A DNA stretch of 64,000 bases from an uncultured Lachnospiraceae bacterium (lineage in GTDB: Bacteria > Bacillota > Clostridia > Lachnospirales > Lachnospiraceae): positions 72,921 to 136,920 of the forward strand of contig CAJUBP010000005.1 of assembly GCA_910584585.1 (NCBI GenBank), read 5' to 3'. This document shows positions 34,921-43,440 of the stretch, piece after piece. Made by a program: the position numbers and the translations under genes. The stretch's first letter is position 1. Every line of letters starts with the position of its first letter. The notes under the pieces are model-generated. The model was not told the origin of the DNA. It was given only the letters and a program-made list of their open reading frames with translations, and did not search any database.

Positions 34921-36210
34921 ATGAGCAATTATCAGATAGAGACAAAATGTATTCAGTCCGGCTGGCATCCTGGAAAGGGAGAACCCAGAGTTCTCCCCAT
35001 TTACCAGAGTACAACCTTTAAATATGACACCAGTGAACAGATGGGAAAGCTGTTTGATCTGGAAGAGAGCGGATATTTTTATACCAGACTGCAGAATCCT
35101 ACCAATGACGCGGTGGCAGAGAAGATCTGCGAACTGGAGGGCGGAGCGGCTGCAATGCTGACGTCTTCCGGACAGGCCGCAAATTACTATGCGGTATTTA
35201 ACATCTGTGAGACGGGAGATCATATGATATGTTCTTCCACAGTGTACGGCGGCACCTTTAACCTGTTTGGGGCAACCTTAAAGAAACAGGGGATCGACTG
35301 TACTTTCGTAGATCCCGACGCTTCTTTGGAAGAATTGGCCCAAGCATTCCGCCCGAATACAAAGGCAGTATTTGCGGAATCCATTGCAAATCCCGCGTTG
35401 GTGGTTCTGGATATTGAAAAATTTGCGAAAGCGGCTCATGATCACGGGGTTCCTCTGATTGTGGACAATACATTTCCCACTCCGATTAATTGCCGCCCAT
35501 TTGAATGGGGCGCGGATATTGTCACTCATTCTACCACCAAATATATGGACGGACACGCAATGTGCGTGGGCGGCTGTATTGTGGACAGCGGTAATTTTGA
35601 CTGGAATCAGCATAAGGAGAAATATCCGGGGCTGACCCAGCCGGATCCTACTTATCATGGGATTGTATATACGGAAAAATTCGGCAAAGGCGCCTATATT
35701 ACGAAAGCGACGGCGCAGATTATGAGGGATTTAGGTTCTATCCAGTCCCCTCAAAACGCGTTTTTACTGAATGTCGGACTGGAGACGCTGCATCTGCGAG
35801 TGCCCAGGCATTGTGAAAACGCCCGTCAGGTGGCGGAATTTTTAAATGGCCATGAGAAAGTGGCATGGGTGAATTTTGCAGGCCTGAAAGGGAATAAGTA
35901 TTATGAGCTGGCGAAGAAATATATGCCGGACGGCACCTGCGGCGTGATATCCTTCGGCTTAAAGGGCGGAAGGAAAGTTTCCGTAGACTTTATGGATAAG
36001 TTGGAAATGATTGCGATTGTAACTCATGTCGCGGACGCCCGCACCTGTGTTCTGCATCCTGCCAGCCATACCCACAGGCAGATGACAGACGAACAGTTAG
36101 TGGAAGCAGGCGTGGCGCCGGATTTGATTCGTTTATCCGTTGGAATCGAGAATGTTCAGGATATCATCGCAGATCTTGAACAGGCTTTAAAAGCCGTAGA
36201 CAATGATTAA
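34921..36210 (+). CDS. metY: O-acetylhomoserine sulfhydrylase
   Basis: A 429-residue PLP enzyme of the Cys/Met metabolism family that joins O-acetylhomoserine with sulfide to give homocysteine. Visible are YTRLQNPTNDAVAEKICELEGG, SSGQAANYYAVFN, the PLP lysine in HSTTKYMDGHAMCVGG, and SVGIENVQDIIADLEQAL. The length of about 430 distinguishes it from the shorter cystathionine synthases. GGAGGAAAAGG precedes the ATG. No SAM riboswitch or T-box is visible upstream. Confidence 0.94.
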   Translation: MSNYQIETKCIQSGWHPGKGEPRVLPIYQSTTFKYDTSEQMGKLFDLEESGYFYTRLQNPTNDAVAEKICELEGGAAAMLTSSGQAANYYAVFNICETGDHMICSSTVYGGTFNLFGATLKKQGIDCTFVDPDASLEELAQAFRPNTKAVFAESIANPALVVLDIEKFAKAAHDHGVPLIVDNTFPTPINCRPFEWGADIVTHSTTKYMDGHAMCVGGCIVDSGNFDWNQHKEKYPGLTQPDPTYHGIVYTEKFGKGAYITKATAQIMRDLGSIQSPQNAFLLNVGLETLHLRVPRHCENARQVAEFLNGHEKVAWVNFAGLKGNKYYELAKKYMPDGTCGVISFGLKGGRKVSVDFMDKLEMIAIVTHVADARTCVLHPASHTHRQMTDEQLVEAGVAPDLIRLSVGIENVQDIIADLEQALKAVDND

Positions 36211-36226
36211 TTTTGGAGGAGTAGAT

Positions 36227-37681
36227 ATGAGAAAAATACTGTTTGCAGCATCAGAGTGTGTACCTTTTATTAAGACGGGGGGACTGGCCGATGTATGCGG
36301 CGCCCTGCCCAAGGAATTTGATAAAAATGAATGGGATATCAGGGTGGTGATTCCCAATTATACCTGCATTCCGGAGAAATGGAGGAATCAGTTTGAGTAT
36401 GTCACTCATTTCTATATGAGCTGCGGAAGTTACATACAGAATAAGTATGTGGGAATCTTACAGTATAAGCTGGATGGAATTACCTACTATTTTATTGATA
36501 ATCAGGAATATTTTGACTGTTTCCTGCCTTACGGCGATATTCGTTTTGACGTGGAGAAGTTTGTGTTCTTTGACAAAGCGGTATTGTCCATGCTTCCGCT
36601 GATTAATTTCCAGCCTCAGATTATTCACTGCCATGACTGGGAGACAGGTTTTATTCCGGTGTATCTGAAAACGGAGTTTCAGGGAGACATGTTCTTCTGG
36701 GGCATGAAGTCAGTGATTACCATTCATAACTTAAAGTTCCAGGGAATCTGGGATGTGAAGACCATGAAAGGGCTGACCGGTTTCCCCACAGATTTGTTTG
36801 TGCCGGATAAGCTGGAGTTTAAGAAGGACGCCAATATGCTGAAGGGCGGATTGGTTTACGCAGATTATATTACGACAGTAAGCGATACATATGCCCAGGA
36901 GATTCAGACCAATTATTACGGAGAGGGACTGAACGGGCTGCTTTCCGCGCGGCATATGGATATGCAGGGCATTGTCAACGGCATTGATTATAATGAATAT
37001 AATCCGGCAACGGACAGTAAGATTTATGTGAACTATGACGCGGGCAGCCACAGGAAGAAGAAAGCGTCAAATAAAGAAAGACTGCAGCAGGATTTGGGTC
37101 TTGCGGTGGACAAGAAGCGTTATATGATTGGATTGATTTCCCGTCTGACAGATCAGAAGGGGCTGGATTTGATCAATTATGTGATTGAGCGGATTATTGA
37201 CGATTATACCCAGTTGGTGGTAATCGGAACCGGAGATCCCCAGTACGAGAATATGTTCCGTCATTTTGCCTGGAAATATCCGGATAAGATTTCCGCCAAT
37301 ATCTGCTATTCCGATGATTTGGCTCATAAGCTCTACGCTGCGGCAGACGCGTTCCTGATGCCCTCCAGATTTGAGCCCTGCGGCCTGACCCAGATGATTT
37401 CTTTCCGTTACGGGACGATTCCGATTGTGCGTGAGACCGGCGGTTTGAAGGATACGGTGCAGCCTTACAATGAATACGACAATGTAGGGGACGGCTTCTC
37501 CTTTACCAACTATAACGGGGAGGAAATGCTGAATATCATCAACTACTCCAAGCAGATTTTCTTTGATAAGAAACGTCAGTGGAACCAGATGATTGACCGG
37601 GCCATGGCCAATGACTATTCCTGGAATGCCTCCAAGTTCCGCTATGAGGGGCTGTATAAGTATCTGATGGGCGAGTGCTAG
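36227..37681 (+). CDS. glgA: Glycogen synthase (ADP-glucose, GT5)
   Basis: A 484-residue glycosyltransferase that extends alpha-1,4-glucan from ADP-glucose. The N-terminal KTGGLADVCGALPKEF binds ADP-glucose; the C-terminal domain has ISRLTDQKGLDL and PSRFEPCGLTQMISFRYGTIPIVRETGGLKDTV. ATG 36227 follows GGAGGAG by 6-7 bases, and MRKILFAASECVPF is the normal family start. No other glg gene is near. A palindromic element begins 5 bases after the stop. Confidence 0.95.
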   Translation: MRKILFAASECVPFIKTGGLADVCGALPKEFDKNEWDIRVVIPNYTCIPEKWRNQFEYVTHFYMSCGSYIQNKYVGILQYKLDGITYYFIDNQEYFDCFLPYGDIRFDVEKFVFFDKAVLSMLPLINFQPQIIHCHDWETGFIPVYLKTEFQGDMFFWGMKSVITIHNLKFQGIWDVKTMKGLTGFPTDLFVPDKLEFKKDANMLKGGLVYADYITTVSDTYAQEIQTNYYGEGLNGLLSARHMDMQGIVNGIDYNEYNPATDSKIYVNYDAGSHRKKKASNKERLQQDLGLAVDKKRYMIGLISRLTDQKGLDLINYVIERIIDDYTQLVVIGTGDPQYENMFRHFAWKYPDKISANICYSDDLAHKLYAAADAFLMPSRFEPCGLTQMISFRYGTIPIVRETGGLKDTVQPYNEYDNVGDGFSFTNYNGEEMLNIINYSKQIFFDKKRQWNQMIDRAMANDYSWNASKFRYEGLYKYLMGEC

Positions 37682-37685
37682 AATC

Positions 37686-37766
37686 TATATTTCGATACAC
37701 AGGAAAGGAAGGATGGCCCAGTTTGCGTGCCAAAGGGCCATCCTTCCTTTCCGTCCGTATTCGTAT
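37686..37766. repeat. Long palindromic element, short form, copy A
   Basis: Starts TATATTTCGATACACAGG. The arms 37702-37719 and 37735-37752 pair perfectly over 18 bp. The loop contains AGTTTGCGTGCCAAAGGGC, and the end is TTTCCGTCCG. The flanks and loop match copies B and C while the stem sequence differs. There is no T-run. Confidence 0.9.
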
Positions 37767-37790
37767 ATGAAAAGCTGGAAAATGATTCTG

Positions 37791-37967
37791 TTACATTTCA
37801 TATTCTTCTGATGGGATGCCTAAAGAGGCCAGTTTGTTTTTCACAACTCTTAATTGATAATTTAATTCCGGATTATCACCGGTGTCAGCTTTTTTTATGC
37901 GCTGCAGATTTACATAGTAGTCAATGATAATTTGCTTTAATTCGTCCAGCGTCATTTCTTCAATCAT
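37791..37967 (-). CDS. Small helical hypothetical protein (58 residues)
   Basis: A minus-strand frame of 58 codons, MIEEMTLDELKQIIIDYY at the start and LASLGIPSEEYEM at the end. It has a consensus promoter 37 bases upstream (38032-38004), AAAGG at the start and a natural amphipathic-helix composition (LDELKQIIIDYYVNLQRIKK). The second Met (residue 5) is an alternative start, with AAAGGA about 10 bases before it. No family is recognised; the size and the ELNYQLRVV segment loosely recall small regulators of the Spo0E type, but key residues are not evident. Confidence 0.7.
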   Translation of the reverse strand: MIEEMTLDELKQIIIDYYVNLQRIKKADTGDNPELNYQLRVVKNKLASLGIPSEEYEM

Positions 37968-38003
37968 CCTTTCACCGCCTTTTGTATTGTAGGGTTTGTA
38001 ATC

Positions 38004-38032
38004 ATTATAGCGAATATGATTAAAAGTGTAAA
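38004..38032 (-). promoter_or_regulatory. Promoter of the 58-residue gene
   Basis: On the minus strand, TTTACA (38032-38027), 17 bases, TATAAT (38009-38004). Strong match; it points into the small gene. Confidence 0.75.
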
Positions 38033-38078
38033 GCTATTTGGGGCTTATCTCATAGGCTGGAACGTCATTTGTGAAATT

Positions 38079-38498
38079 TCAGGAGTTTTCCTCCTTGTGA
38101 AAAATAAACAGCTTGCTTGCCAGGTAGTTCAGAATAATGACCAGCACATTTGAGATAATCTTTACCGCCATGTCATTTTGGCGGAGCCAATCTGCAAAAA
38201 TCACCATAATTGCCAGATCCAGAATACCGGTGGCCAGCCGGCAGGAAAAGAAGGACAATATTTCACGTAGAATACCGGCGGCATTCTCTGCGCGGTTTTC
38301 AAATACCCAATAACGGTTTGTCACATAGGCAAAGAGCACGGAAAGAATCCATGCCGCTATGGTTCCGGCCGAAGTGCTCATTCCAAGAGTCCGGCAGAGA
38401 TAATAGACAACAATATTTACAAGAGTGGTGCAGACACCGAAAAACAGATAGGCAATCATTTCCCGGTATGCGGTGAGCAATTCCGCAATTTTTTTCAT
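38079..38498 (-). CDS. GtrA-family membrane protein
   Basis: A 139-residue protein with four membrane helices (about 15-35, 42-62, 78-98, 110-130). Conserved features: FFGVCTTLVNIVVYYL, AWILSVLFAYVTNRYWVFEN and NYLASKLFIF. GtrA proteins are thought to help flip polyprenyl-linked sugars during cell-surface polysaccharide modification. Start ATG 38498 is preferred over 38567 because AAAGGA lies upstream and the shorter form has the usual length. No glycosyltransferase partner is adjacent. Confidence 0.85.
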   Translation of the reverse strand: MKKIAELLTAYREMIAYLFFGVCTTLVNIVVYYLCRTLGMSTSAGTIAAWILSVLFAYVTNRYWVFENRAENAAGILREILSFFSCRLATGILDLAIMVIFADWLRQNDMAVKIISNVLVIILNYLASKLFIFHKEENS

Positions 38499-38538
38499 AA
38501 TCGGACAGTTCCTTTCTTTTGTGTATGTTTGTATGCTT

Positions 38539-38566
38539 ATTATACACCAGATTCCAGTAATTTCCA
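38539..38566 (-). promoter_or_regulatory. gtrA promoter
   Basis: On the minus strand, TGGAAA (38566-38561), 16 bases, TATAAT (38544-38539). The -10 is perfect, the -35 moderate. Confidence 0.55.
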
Positions 38567-38648
38567 TACTGCCTTCGTATAAATTTCTATGAATTTTCGA
38601 TACTAATATAAGAAATTATGCCGAAAATTCTATAGAATGGAGAAAAAT

Positions 38649-39374
38649 ATGGAAGAGAATTTAAAACAGCAGGAAAAAAATCAGAACGAAAATGAAGAAA
38701 TCAAAGAGATGGGACAGCTTACCTTAGAGCAGGGGAAGGATCGCCACAAGATCCATCTGCTTTCCATTATCGGGGAGATCGAAGGGCATGAAAGCCTGTC
38801 TCCCAATACAAAAACCACAAAATACGAGCATGTGCTGCCCAAACTGGCCTCCATTGAAGATGACGACAGTGTGGACGGCGTGATGGTAATTATCAATACC
38901 GTGGGCGGAGATGTGGAATCCGGTCTGGCCATTGCGGAAATGCTTTCCTCTCTGAGCAAGCCCACCGTCTCTCTGGTGCTGGGAGGAAGCCATTCCATTG
39001 GGGTGCCCCTGGCAGTTTCCACAGATTATTCTTATATTGTTCCTACCGGCACCATGGTGATTCATCCGGTGCGTTTAAACGGCCTGGTCATCGGCGCGCC
39101 CCAGACCTATGAGTATTTTCAGCAGATGCAGGATCGGATTACAGGCTTTGTGGCCAGCCATTGTTTTGCCAGTCAGGAACAGTTGGAAAAGATGATGATG
39201 AATACCAGTATGCTGACCAAAGATCTGGGCACCATTCTGGTGGGCAGCCAGGCGGTGTCTGAGGGAATCATCAATGAAGTAGGGGGCATTGACGAGGCCA
39301 TGAAGAAACTGCACCAGATGATCGAGGAAAACAGAGAACAGCAGAAAGAAGGTAACAGTGAAGCCGAAGGATGA
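38649..39374 (+). CDS. ClpP-class serine protease (TepA-like)
   Basis: A 241-residue ClpP-fold protein: VMVIINTVGGDVESGLAIAEML, the nucleophile region VLGGSHSIGVPLA (Ser in HSIG) and the His region PTGTMVIHPVRLNG. This matches the TepA/YmfB group of ClpP-like proteases rather than true ClpP (no ASMG). The charged, Glu-rich first 30 residues are cytoplasmic. GGAG 6 bases before ATG 38649 decides the start over ATG 38637. The last residues (GNSEAEG) are encoded by a palindromic repeat. Its usual FtsK partner is not adjacent. Confidence 0.85.
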   Translation: MEENLKQQEKNQNENEEIKEMGQLTLEQGKDRHKIHLLSIIGEIEGHESLSPNTKTTKYEHVLPKLASIEDDDSVDGVMVIINTVGGDVESGLAIAEMLSSLSKPTVSLVLGGSHSIGVPLAVSTDYSYIVPTGTMVIHPVRLNGLVIGAPQTYEYFQQMQDRITGFVASHCFASQEQLEKMMMNTSMLTKDLGTILVGSQAVSEGIINEVGGIDEAMKKLHQMIEENREQQKEGNSEAEG

Positions 39375-39446
39375 ACTGTTGTTACAATTCACACCCATGC
39401 CAATCAGCGGGGTGATTGGCATGGGTGTGAAAAGTAACGAACTGTT
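39352..39446. repeat. Compound palindromic repeat ending the TepA-like gene
   Basis: GTAACAGTGAAGCCGAAGG (from 39352) with a partner half ATGAACTGTTGTTAC carries the TGA stop (39372-39374). It is followed by a 19-bp perfect stem (39388-39406 with 39413-39431, loop GCGGGG) and then GTAAC-GAACTGTTAC. GTTAC (39381-39385) and GTAAC (39434-39438) extend the stem. Confidence 0.85.
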
Positions 39447-39477
39447 ACGAAAGAAAAGAGATAATTCCTGAAATTGG

Positions 39478-39506
39478 TTGAGTTTTTTGCCGTTATGAGG
39501 TATATT
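39478..39506 (+). promoter_or_regulatory. Promoter of the 98-residue hypothetical gene
   Basis: TTGAGT (39478-39483), 17 bases, TATATT (39501-39506). Confidence 0.55.
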
Positions 39507-39567
39507 ATTAGTAACAGGCAAAATATTCAACAGTTGCTGAGTGACAAGTAAAGGACAGGTGGCGCGT

Positions 39568-39864
39568 ATGAAAAGATATAAAAGATGTTCTCTGGAAGTG
39601 GAAGCGGTAAAATATGAACTGGGAAAAGATTTGGAAGACGGGTTTATGCCATGGACTTCCGTAGTAACCACTGGCTGGATTAAGCCGGATAACTTGATTC
39701 AGATCACCCGTGAGGACGGCGTTGTGGTTTGTCCCTTCGTGCAGAACCGCAGGGGCCTTACCTTTCTTCGGGAAGACGATTATATTATCGTGGAAAAAGA
39801 TATGGAGCGGCATGTGTGCGGGCAGGATAAATTTTTCAAGCGTTTTCAGCCGATAGAGGAATGA
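39568..39864 (+). CDS. Small hypothetical protein (98 residues)
   Basis: A 98-residue acidic/basic mixed soluble protein. ATG 39568 follows AGGACAGGTGG; an in-frame GTG at 39541 is less likely. The order of beta-rich segments, the phrase LREDDYIIVEKDMERHVCGQDKFFKRFQPIEE and the WTSVVTTGWIKPD segment resemble phage-derived proteins of the PGDYG type, but this is a weak resemblance. It has its own promoter and terminator. Confidence 0.65.
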   Translation: MKRYKRCSLEVEAVKYELGKDLEDGFMPWTSVVTTGWIKPDNLIQITREDGVVVCPFVQNRRGLTFLREDDYIIVEKDMERHVCGQDKFFKRFQPIEE

Positions 39865-39903
39865 GGAACCGTTCCTTGGAAATGTCACAGATTAATCTAA
39901 ATT

Positions 39904-39931
39904 AAAAAACATCCATTTATGGATGTTTTTT
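39904..39931 (+). terminator. Intrinsic terminator
   Basis: AAAAAACATCCAT (39904-39916) pairs with ATGGATGTTTTTT (39919-39931) with a very short loop. Symmetric A and T runs make it work in both directions. Confidence 0.85.
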
Positions 39932-39955
39932 ATAATTGACGGAGAGGTGCGTACA

Positions 39956-42900
39956 ATGTCACTGCAATTGATTTTCGGAGCTTCCGGCAGCGGAAAATCT
40001 GATTATGTGTACCGAAGGGTGCTGGAACAGTCAAAAATAAACAGAGATCAGACATTTTTTGTTCTGGTGCCGGAACAGTTTACCATGCAGACCCAGCGGG
40101 AACTGGTCAGGCGTCAGGAAAACAACAGCATTATGAATGTGGATGTGGTCAGCTTTCCCAGGCTTGCGTACCGGATTTTTGACGAACTGGGCATGGGAGA
40201 TTTAAGCATATTGGAAGAGACGGGAAAGAATCTTCTGCTGCGCCGGATTGCGGAGGAACAGCAGGAAAATCTGAAACTGTTAAAGGGCAGCATGAAAAAG
40301 GCCGGATATATCAGTGAGGTGAAATCCGTGATTTCTGAGCTGACTCAGTACCGGGTTCTGCCAAAGCAGCTGGATTCCTTTATTCAGGATGAGGAGCAGT
40401 CTCCGCTGTTTCGCTACAAGATTCAGGATATCCAGACCATGTACCAGGGATTTCTGGATTATCTGGAGGGCAGGCAGAGCCAGTCCGCCCAGGGAAATAA
40501 ATATATTACGGCGGAAGATCTTCTGGAAGTTCTAGCCCAGGCGGCGGATCAGTCCCAGATTCTGAAAGGCTCTGTGATTGTGCTGGATGGGTTTACCGGA
40601 TTTACGCCGGTGCAGTATTATCTTCTGGAAACTCTTTTAAGGCTTACCGACGAGATTGCGGTGACCGTGACCTTGGATGAGCGGGAGAATCCCTATCAGT
40701 GCCGGGGGATTCAGGAACTTTTCTATATGAGTAAAAAAACAGTTCAGTCCCTGCTGAATCTGGCAGAGCAGAATCACATTGAAGTGAAAGAACCCCATTG
40801 GGTTCGTCATACAGAAAAGAGCCGGTTTGCGGCTTCTCCTGCGCTGTTGTGGCTGGAGCAGAATTTGTTCCGTTTTCGGCCCAGGCCCTATGAGTCAGAG
40901 GAAAGAGCCGGATATCTTAAGAAGGCAGGAGAGGATCAGGATATCCGCTTTTTTTCCCTGTTGAACCCCAGACAGGAGCTTCATTTTATTGCCGGAGAAA
41001 TCAAGCGTCTGGCGCGGGAGGAAAATTACCGCTACAAAGACATCGCCATTGTGTGCGGCGACGTGGAATTGTACGGGAATTACGCAAATGAGATTTTTGA
41101 CATCTATCAGATTCCTCTGTTTTTGGACGCCAGAAAAAATATTGTGTTTCATCCCATGACAGAATTTATCAGGCAGTCGCTTTTGATGGTTGAACAGGAT
41201 TTTTCCTATGAAACGGTGCTGGGCTATCTGCGCTGCGGCCTGTCCGGATGGGACGTGGAACAGGTGGATCTGCTGGAAAATTACCTGTTGGCTGAGGGAA
41301 TCCGGGGATTTCAGAATTGGCAGGAACCCTGGGTGCGCAGAGGATGCGTACAGTCCCAGGAAGAGCTTGACCAGATCAATGAGCTGCGGAAAGGAGTTGC
41401 CAAACAGTTTGCGCCCCTGCGGGAGAGTTTTCGCAAGGAAAAGGGGCAGTGCCCCACAGTACTGGAAGAATCCAGGGCTTTCTATGGTCTGATGTTTCAA
41501 TTGGACGTGGAAGGACAGCTGAAAGAATACGAAGAACGGTTCAGCCGGGAAGGGGAAAATGCCCTGGCAAAAGAATACGCCCAGATATATAAGATTGTGA
41601 TGGATTTGATGGATAAGATGGTGGAACTGCTGGGGGAGGAGCGGATGAGCGTCCGGGAATACCGGGAGATTTTGGAGGCGGGATTGGAAGCGGCCGCTGT
41701 GGGAATTATCCCTCCGGGATACGATCGGGTGGTATTCGGCGATATCGAACGGACCAGGCTGTCGGATATTAAGGTTCTGTTTTTTGCAGGCGTCAATGAC
41801 GGGCTGATTCCCAAGGCTTCCGAGCATGGAGGGATTATTTCCCAGGCGGATCGGGAATGGTTTGCCGCTCATGGCATGGAGCTTGCGCCTACCGACAGAG
41901 AGCGCAGCTTTATTCAGAAATTTTATCTGTACCTGAACCTGACAAAGCCTTCGGAGAAGCTATACATGACCTGGTTTCGGATTACCCAGGATGGAAAAGA
42001 GGCCAGGAAATCTTATTTGCTCAGCGCCATGTTTCAGATGTTTCCGGATTTCGCGCCGGTGCGGGTGGAGGAAACTTTTGGCATGGGGCAGCCGGAAACC
42101 GGCAGGGGTGAGCATAAATTGACGGGCAGTCCGAAAGCAAAAGAGGCTCTTGGTATGGAGCAGATTGTAACGCCGGGGAGCAGCCTGAACTATCTGGTGG
42201 AGGGCCTGAAAGCAGCCCAAAAGGGAATGATGGATCCCCGGTGGAAGGGATTGTGCCGCTGGTATCTGTCAAAAGATGAGTGGAAGGAGAAGGCGACCGG
42301 GTTTTTGGAGGCGGCCTATTACCGTTATCACGCAAAGCCGGTGGGGGCGGAAGTGATCCGCGCCCTGTACGGCAAAGTGCTGGAAAACAGCGTGACCCGG
42401 TTAGAGCAGTTTTGCGCCTGCGCATTCGGGCATTTTCTCCAGTATGGGCTGAAGTTAGAGGAGCGGCAATTGGGAGAATTTGCGCCGGTGGATATGGGAA
42501 ATATGTTCCATGAAGCATTGGAGCGGTACTCCAACCACATGGAAGAGGCAGGGTATCATTGGTTTGACGTGCCCGAAGAAGAGAAGGAAAGGCTGATTCA
42601 GCAGGCAGTGGAGGAAACGCTGGGTTCTGGATTTGCCAGTATGCTGTTTCAGGAGGCCAGGACTTCCTATCTGCTGGAGCGGATGAAACGGATTTTAAGG
42701 CGCACCATTGACACCATCACGGAGCAGATTCAGACCAGTCACTTTACGCCGGAGGGATATGAGATTTCCTTTTCCTTTGCGGAAGATTTAGATGCGGTGA
42801 ATTTTATTTTAAGCGAAGAAGAGCGGATGCGGCTGAGGGGCAGAATTGACCGGATTGACGCCAGAAAAGAGGGGAATCAGGTCTATGTGAAGGTGATAGA

Positions 42901-43435
42901 TTATAAGTCCGGAAACCGGGAATTTCAGCTGCTGTCGCTGTATCACGGTCTGCAGCTTCAGCTTGTGGTGTACATGAATTCAGCCCTGGAGCTTTTGAAA
43001 CGGAAATATCCGGACAAAGAGGTGCTTCCCGGCGGCATGTACTATTACCATATAAACGATCCGGTGGTGGAGGGGACTTCCTCTTCCACCGACGCGGAAA
43101 TACAGGAGAAAATATTGGAGGAACTAAAACTTAAGGGGATTGCCGCAGAGGGGGAGGACGCAAGCGTCAGCAAGAAATCAAAAAGGGCCGGGGCAGAGGA
43201 ATTTCAGATTCTCTCCCGTTATGTCAGCCGCAAAATCCGGGATATCGGACGCAAGATCTTTGACGGGGAAATCGGCGCTAAGCCGTATCAGCTGGGCGAC
43301 GATACCGGCTGTGATTATTGTCCTTATCACGGCGTCTGCGGATTTGATCCTTCCTCGCCGGGATGGAATTACCGGAAGCTGGAGAATATCAAAGATGAAG
43401 CGGAGATTTTGGAAAGAATGCGAAAGGAGCTGTAG
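39956..43435 (+). CDS. addB: ATP-dependent helicase/nuclease subunit B
   Basis: A 1159-residue partner of AddA in double-strand-break processing. The N-terminal Walker A is FGASGSGKSDYVYRR (about 5-19). The helicase fold is degenerate in the middle. The C-terminal RecB-type nuclease has GRIDRIDA and VIDYKSGNREFQL, and is held by a 4Fe-4S cluster: one Cys in EQFCACAFGHFLQYGL and three in CDYCPYHGVCGFD. ATG 39956 (MSLQLIFGASG) is chosen because an upstream ATG at 39923 lies inside the terminator. addA follows after 5 bases. Confidence 0.95.
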   Translation: MSLQLIFGASGSGKSDYVYRRVLEQSKINRDQTFFVLVPEQFTMQTQRELVRRQENNSIMNVDVVSFPRLAYRIFDELGMGDLSILEETGKNLLLRRIAEEQQENLKLLKGSMKKAGYISEVKSVISELTQYRVLPKQLDSFIQDEEQSPLFRYKIQDIQTMYQGFLDYLEGRQSQSAQGNKYITAEDLLEVLAQAADQSQILKGSVIVLDGFTGFTPVQYYLLETLLRLTDEIAVTVTLDERENPYQCRGIQELFYMSKKTVQSLLNLAEQNHIEVKEPHWVRHTEKSRFAASPALLWLEQNLFRFRPRPYESEERAGYLKKAGEDQDIRFFSLLNPRQELHFIAGEIKRLAREENYRYKDIAIVCGDVELYGNYANEIFDIYQIPLFLDARKNIVFHPMTEFIRQSLLMVEQDFSYETVLGYLRCGLSGWDVEQVDLLENYLLAEGIRGFQNWQEPWVRRGCVQSQEELDQINELRKGVAKQFAPLRESFRKEKGQCPTVLEESRAFYGLMFQLDVEGQLKEYEERFSREGENALAKEYAQIYKIVMDLMDKMVELLGEERMSVREYREILEAGLEAAAVGIIPPGYDRVVFGDIERTRLSDIKVLFFAGVNDGLIPKASEHGGIISQADREWFAAHGMELAPTDRERSFIQKFYLYLNLTKPSEKLYMTWFRITQDGKEARKSYLLSAMFQMFPDFAPVRVEETFGMGQPETGRGEHKLTGSPKAKEALGMEQIVTPGSSLNYLVEGLKAAQKGMMDPRWKGLCRWYLSKDEWKEKATGFLEAAYYRYHAKPVGAEVIRALYGKVLENSVTRLEQFCACAFGHFLQYGLKLEERQLGEFAPVDMGNMFHEALERYSNHMEEAGYHWFDVPEEEKERLIQQAVEETLGSGFASMLFQEARTSYLLERMKRILRRTIDTITEQIQTSHFTPEGYEISFSFAEDLDAVNFILSEEERMRLRGRIDRIDARKEGNQVYVKVIDYKSGNREFQLLSLYHGLQLQLVVYMNSALELLKRKYPDKEVLPGGMYYYHINDPVVEGTSSSTDAEIQEKILEELKLKGIAAEGEDASVSKKSKRAGAEEFQILSRYVSRKIRDIGRKIFDGEIGAKPYQLGDDTGCDYCPYHGVCGFDPSSPGWNYRKLENIKDEAEILERMRKEL

Positions 43436-43440
43436 GAGAC

